Source of the DNA: JAWLFI01 sp041685645 | GTDB taxonomy: Bacteria; Bacteroidota; Bacteroidia; Chitinophagales; Saprospiraceae | Assembly (NCBI GenBank): GCA_041685645.1 | Contig: JAWLFI010000013.1 | Coordinates: 1 to 25,168, forward strand | Direction of reading: 5' to 3' | DNA length: 25,168 nucleotides | Shown: piece after piece, positions 23,677 to 25,168 of the stretch | How the letters are laid out: each line of letters starts with the position of its first letter | Position numbering within the stretch: position 1 is the stretch's first letter | Position numbers and translations under genes: made by a program | The notes under the pieces: generated by a model | Database searches by the model: none | What the model saw: only the letters and a program-made list of their open reading frames with translations | What the model was told of the DNA's origin: nothing

Positions 23677-24948
23677 TTATATTGGAAGATCGAAAAAATC
23701 AAGACGCTTTTCTGACCCAAAATCAAGTATACATAAATGTCCTTCTGAGTCAAAGAATACGGCTTCATAGAGTCCTCCCTGTTCAATTGAATGTTCCATT
23801 AACAATTGCATGCCATGCAACTCCACCAAAAGTATTCGATTTTGATAAGGGATAGCAATAATGTCTTTTGTTGGATGTTTCACGGGAGGCAGGTAAAAGT
23901 CAGAAGGATGTTTTAACAAAAGAGTCTTACTTCCCTTTTGTAATTTAGATGCTGAAATAAAGGTATTATCATAGCCTACAACAAAGTCACCTTCTCTCTT
24001 TAGATTTATTCCATATCCTTCAAATACTTTATGGTTGTTTTTCAGTGAATAACAAACCACTGCCGATCCAGCTCGGAAGCTCAATAGATTGTCATCATAT
24101 TCGATGGCGCTCGAGATTTTCAACTCCTCCAATACAAATGTTTCTGAGCTTAAATAATGGCTATCGATTTCATGGGTTTGAGGATTGAGAAAAGGAAAGT
24201 AAGCTCCACGACTCTGCCCTCCTCCAAGAAGGGGGAAAGGAAGAAGAAGGCGATTTTCTGTTTCATCGTATGGAAATAATCTTGGAGAGTGTTCTGAAAT
24301 CGTCATAAAAGGCAATCCAAAGCTTTGCACGAGTGTTACCCGTTCAGATGAAAAGTCAACATCATAAACGTAAGATTCTCTATAATCACTGCCTATGGTG
24401 TACATATAACATTTGCCGCCAATAAAATTATATCCAAAATAATATTCTCCACTATCATAGTAGTCTCGGATATCGTAGGATTTGCTTATTAGACCAGTTT
24501 CAGGATTCATTGTACTCCATTTTTTTCCGTTGGTCACCATCAAGTGATCCTGCCAATCAAATAGTACCACTTGATCGTCCTCACTATGGCTACTCCCGAA
24601 TATCGTTTTCGGAATGATCCAGCGCACACCCATTTCTTTAATATCTATAGCTGCGATATGGTCTATGATCTCGATAAACAACAATGGGCGATGACCTTCG
24701 TATTGATACTTTTTGAAATCAACATTTGACCAATTGCCACCAATATCAAATATTGCTTCCCCAACTTTATCTAATTTTAGTTCCGGATACACAAGTTGCT
24801 CTCCTTCAGGTAATACTCCTTCTTTAGAGTTGCAAGCTGAAAAGAAAATGATCAAAATTAGAAAAAGAGAAAAAAGATAGCTTTTAAGTTTATTCAGCGG
24901 AATGAAGTAAAACCTAAACTCTGATAGGCTATAGATATAATTAATCAT
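23677..24948 (-). CDS. lipoprotein of unknown function, probably beta-propeller-like
   Basis: It has 423 residues. The N-terminus has an unusually long polar n-region (~22 residues), a hydrophobic run (LFSLFLILIIFF) and a lipobox FSAC with C39 as the lipidation site, so the mature protein would be envelope-anchored. No other start codon lies between the ATG at 24948 and the lipobox. The mature part is beta-rich with repeated short strands and aromatic turns (for example VVLFDWQDHLMVTNGKKWS, YYFGYNFIGGKCYMY, AVVCYSLKNNHKVFEGYG), consistent with a propeller of WD/TolB style. The DUF4221 lipoprotein family of Bacteroidota is a possible relative, not confirmed. It is the first gene of a two-gene unit with the outer-membrane barrel protein. 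Confidence 0.72.
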   Translation of the reverse strand: MINYIYSLSEFRFYFIPLNKLKSYLFSLFLILIIFFSACNSKEGVLPEGEQLVYPELKLDKVGEAIFDIGGNWSNVDFKKYQYEGHRPLLFIEIIDHIAAIDIKEMGVRWIIPKTIFGSSHSEDDQVVLFDWQDHLMVTNGKKWSTMNPETGLISKSYDIRDYYDSGEYYFGYNFIGGKCYMYTIGSDYRESYVYDVDFSSERVTLVQSFGLPFMTISEHSPRLFPYDETENRLLLPFPLLGGGQSRGAYFPFLNPQTHEIDSHYLSSETFVLEELKISSAIEYDDNLLSFRAGSAVVCYSLKNNHKVFEGYGINLKREGDFVVGYDNTFISASKLQKGSKTLLLKHPSDFYLPPVKHPTKDIIAIPYQNRILLVELHGMQLLMEHSIEQGGLYEAVFFDSEGHLCILDFGSEKRLDFFDLPI

Positions 24949-24980
24949 AATGTGTAAATAATCAGGTTAATAAATATGGA

Positions 24981-25009
24981 GAAATATAAAATTTTCGGTC
25001 AATTGACAA
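24981..25009 (-). promoter_or_regulatory. candidate promoter of the lipoprotein/outer-membrane protein operon
   Basis: On the minus strand, TTG (complement of 25007-25009) is followed after 18 bases by TATATTTC (complement of 24981-24988), seven of eight matches to the Bacteroidota TAnnTTTG box counting the free positions. The predicted transcript start would leave a leader of about 25 bases before the ATG at 24948. The surrounding 24949-25168 is AT-rich and holds no gene I can support. Confidence 0.45.
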
Positions 25010-25168
25010 TCTTTCAGTCTAAAAACTCCTCTTTTTGATTCACTTCGATCAAAATGAGTCAGCACTCAACAAGAGAAAATATTGGGAAAGAATGAAAAAA
25101 CATATTAAAGGGTACAATGATAAATTATATAATTATTATAAGATTAATGATTAAACAATATCAATTAT

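Noticed and set aside
1..25168. tRNA, rRNA, transposase, integrase, phage or toxin-antitoxin genes
   Set aside because: No cloverleaf, IS-end/transposase or small paired toxin-antitoxin frames could be supported in any gap on either strand.

Overview
This window comes from a member of the Bacteroidota, most likely of the Saprospiraceae/Lewinella type. The reasons are a giant secreted protein ending in a gliding-motility-associated (CHU_C, type B) type IX secretion domain, the Bacteroidota-specific DUF3822-rsmD gene pair, an alpha-2-macroglobulin lipoprotein, and promoter-like sequences of the Bacteroidota TTG / TAnnTTTG type. Family assignments rest on reading motifs by eye; no database search was run.

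Region 1 (1-11205, all minus strand) is a cell-surface/secretion operon. A 2,847-residue multidomain adhesin-like protein (2662-11205) is followed after 12 bases by a reprolysin-type zinc metalloprotease with PKD domains, whose 3' end lies beyond position 1. The adhesin carries eleven tandem ~83-residue four-cysteine HYR-like repeats, a set of modules sharing a C-x3-G-T-x2-D-x2-DD-F/Y-type acidic motif, SprB/PKD-like modules and the sorting domain. It is strikingly acidic, with only three lysines in the mature chain.

Region 2 (11206-15302) is housekeeping. Three minus-strand genes run in series: a small membrane-anchored pilin-like protein, DUF3822 and rsmD (16S rRNA methyltransferase). They diverge from tsaD (tRNA t6A synthesis) across a 99-base shared promoter region. 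tsaD overlaps the 3' end of a DUF697-SHOCT membrane protein tail to tail.

Region 3 (14580-22323, minus strand) holds a 1,962-residue alpha-2-macroglobulin lipoprotein that lacks the thioester motif and is overlapped by, and so probably translationally coupled to, the DUF697-SHOCT gene. Upstream of it is a DAO-family FAD oxidoreductase.

Region 4 (22324-25168) has a 515-base non-coding stretch, then a lipoprotein plus outer-membrane-barrel gene pair transcribed from a plausible promoter at 24981-25009. Two GC-rich, hairpin-dense, non-coding elements (about 11541-11638 and 22399-22514, in opposite orientation) share an ordered set of short motifs and look like members of one interspersed structured repeat family. 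I see no tRNA, rRNA, CRISPR array, transposase or phage gene. The most unusual material is the adhesin's repeat chemistry, the adhesin-protease pairing and the two structured elements; I do not see a clear new defence or biosynthetic system.
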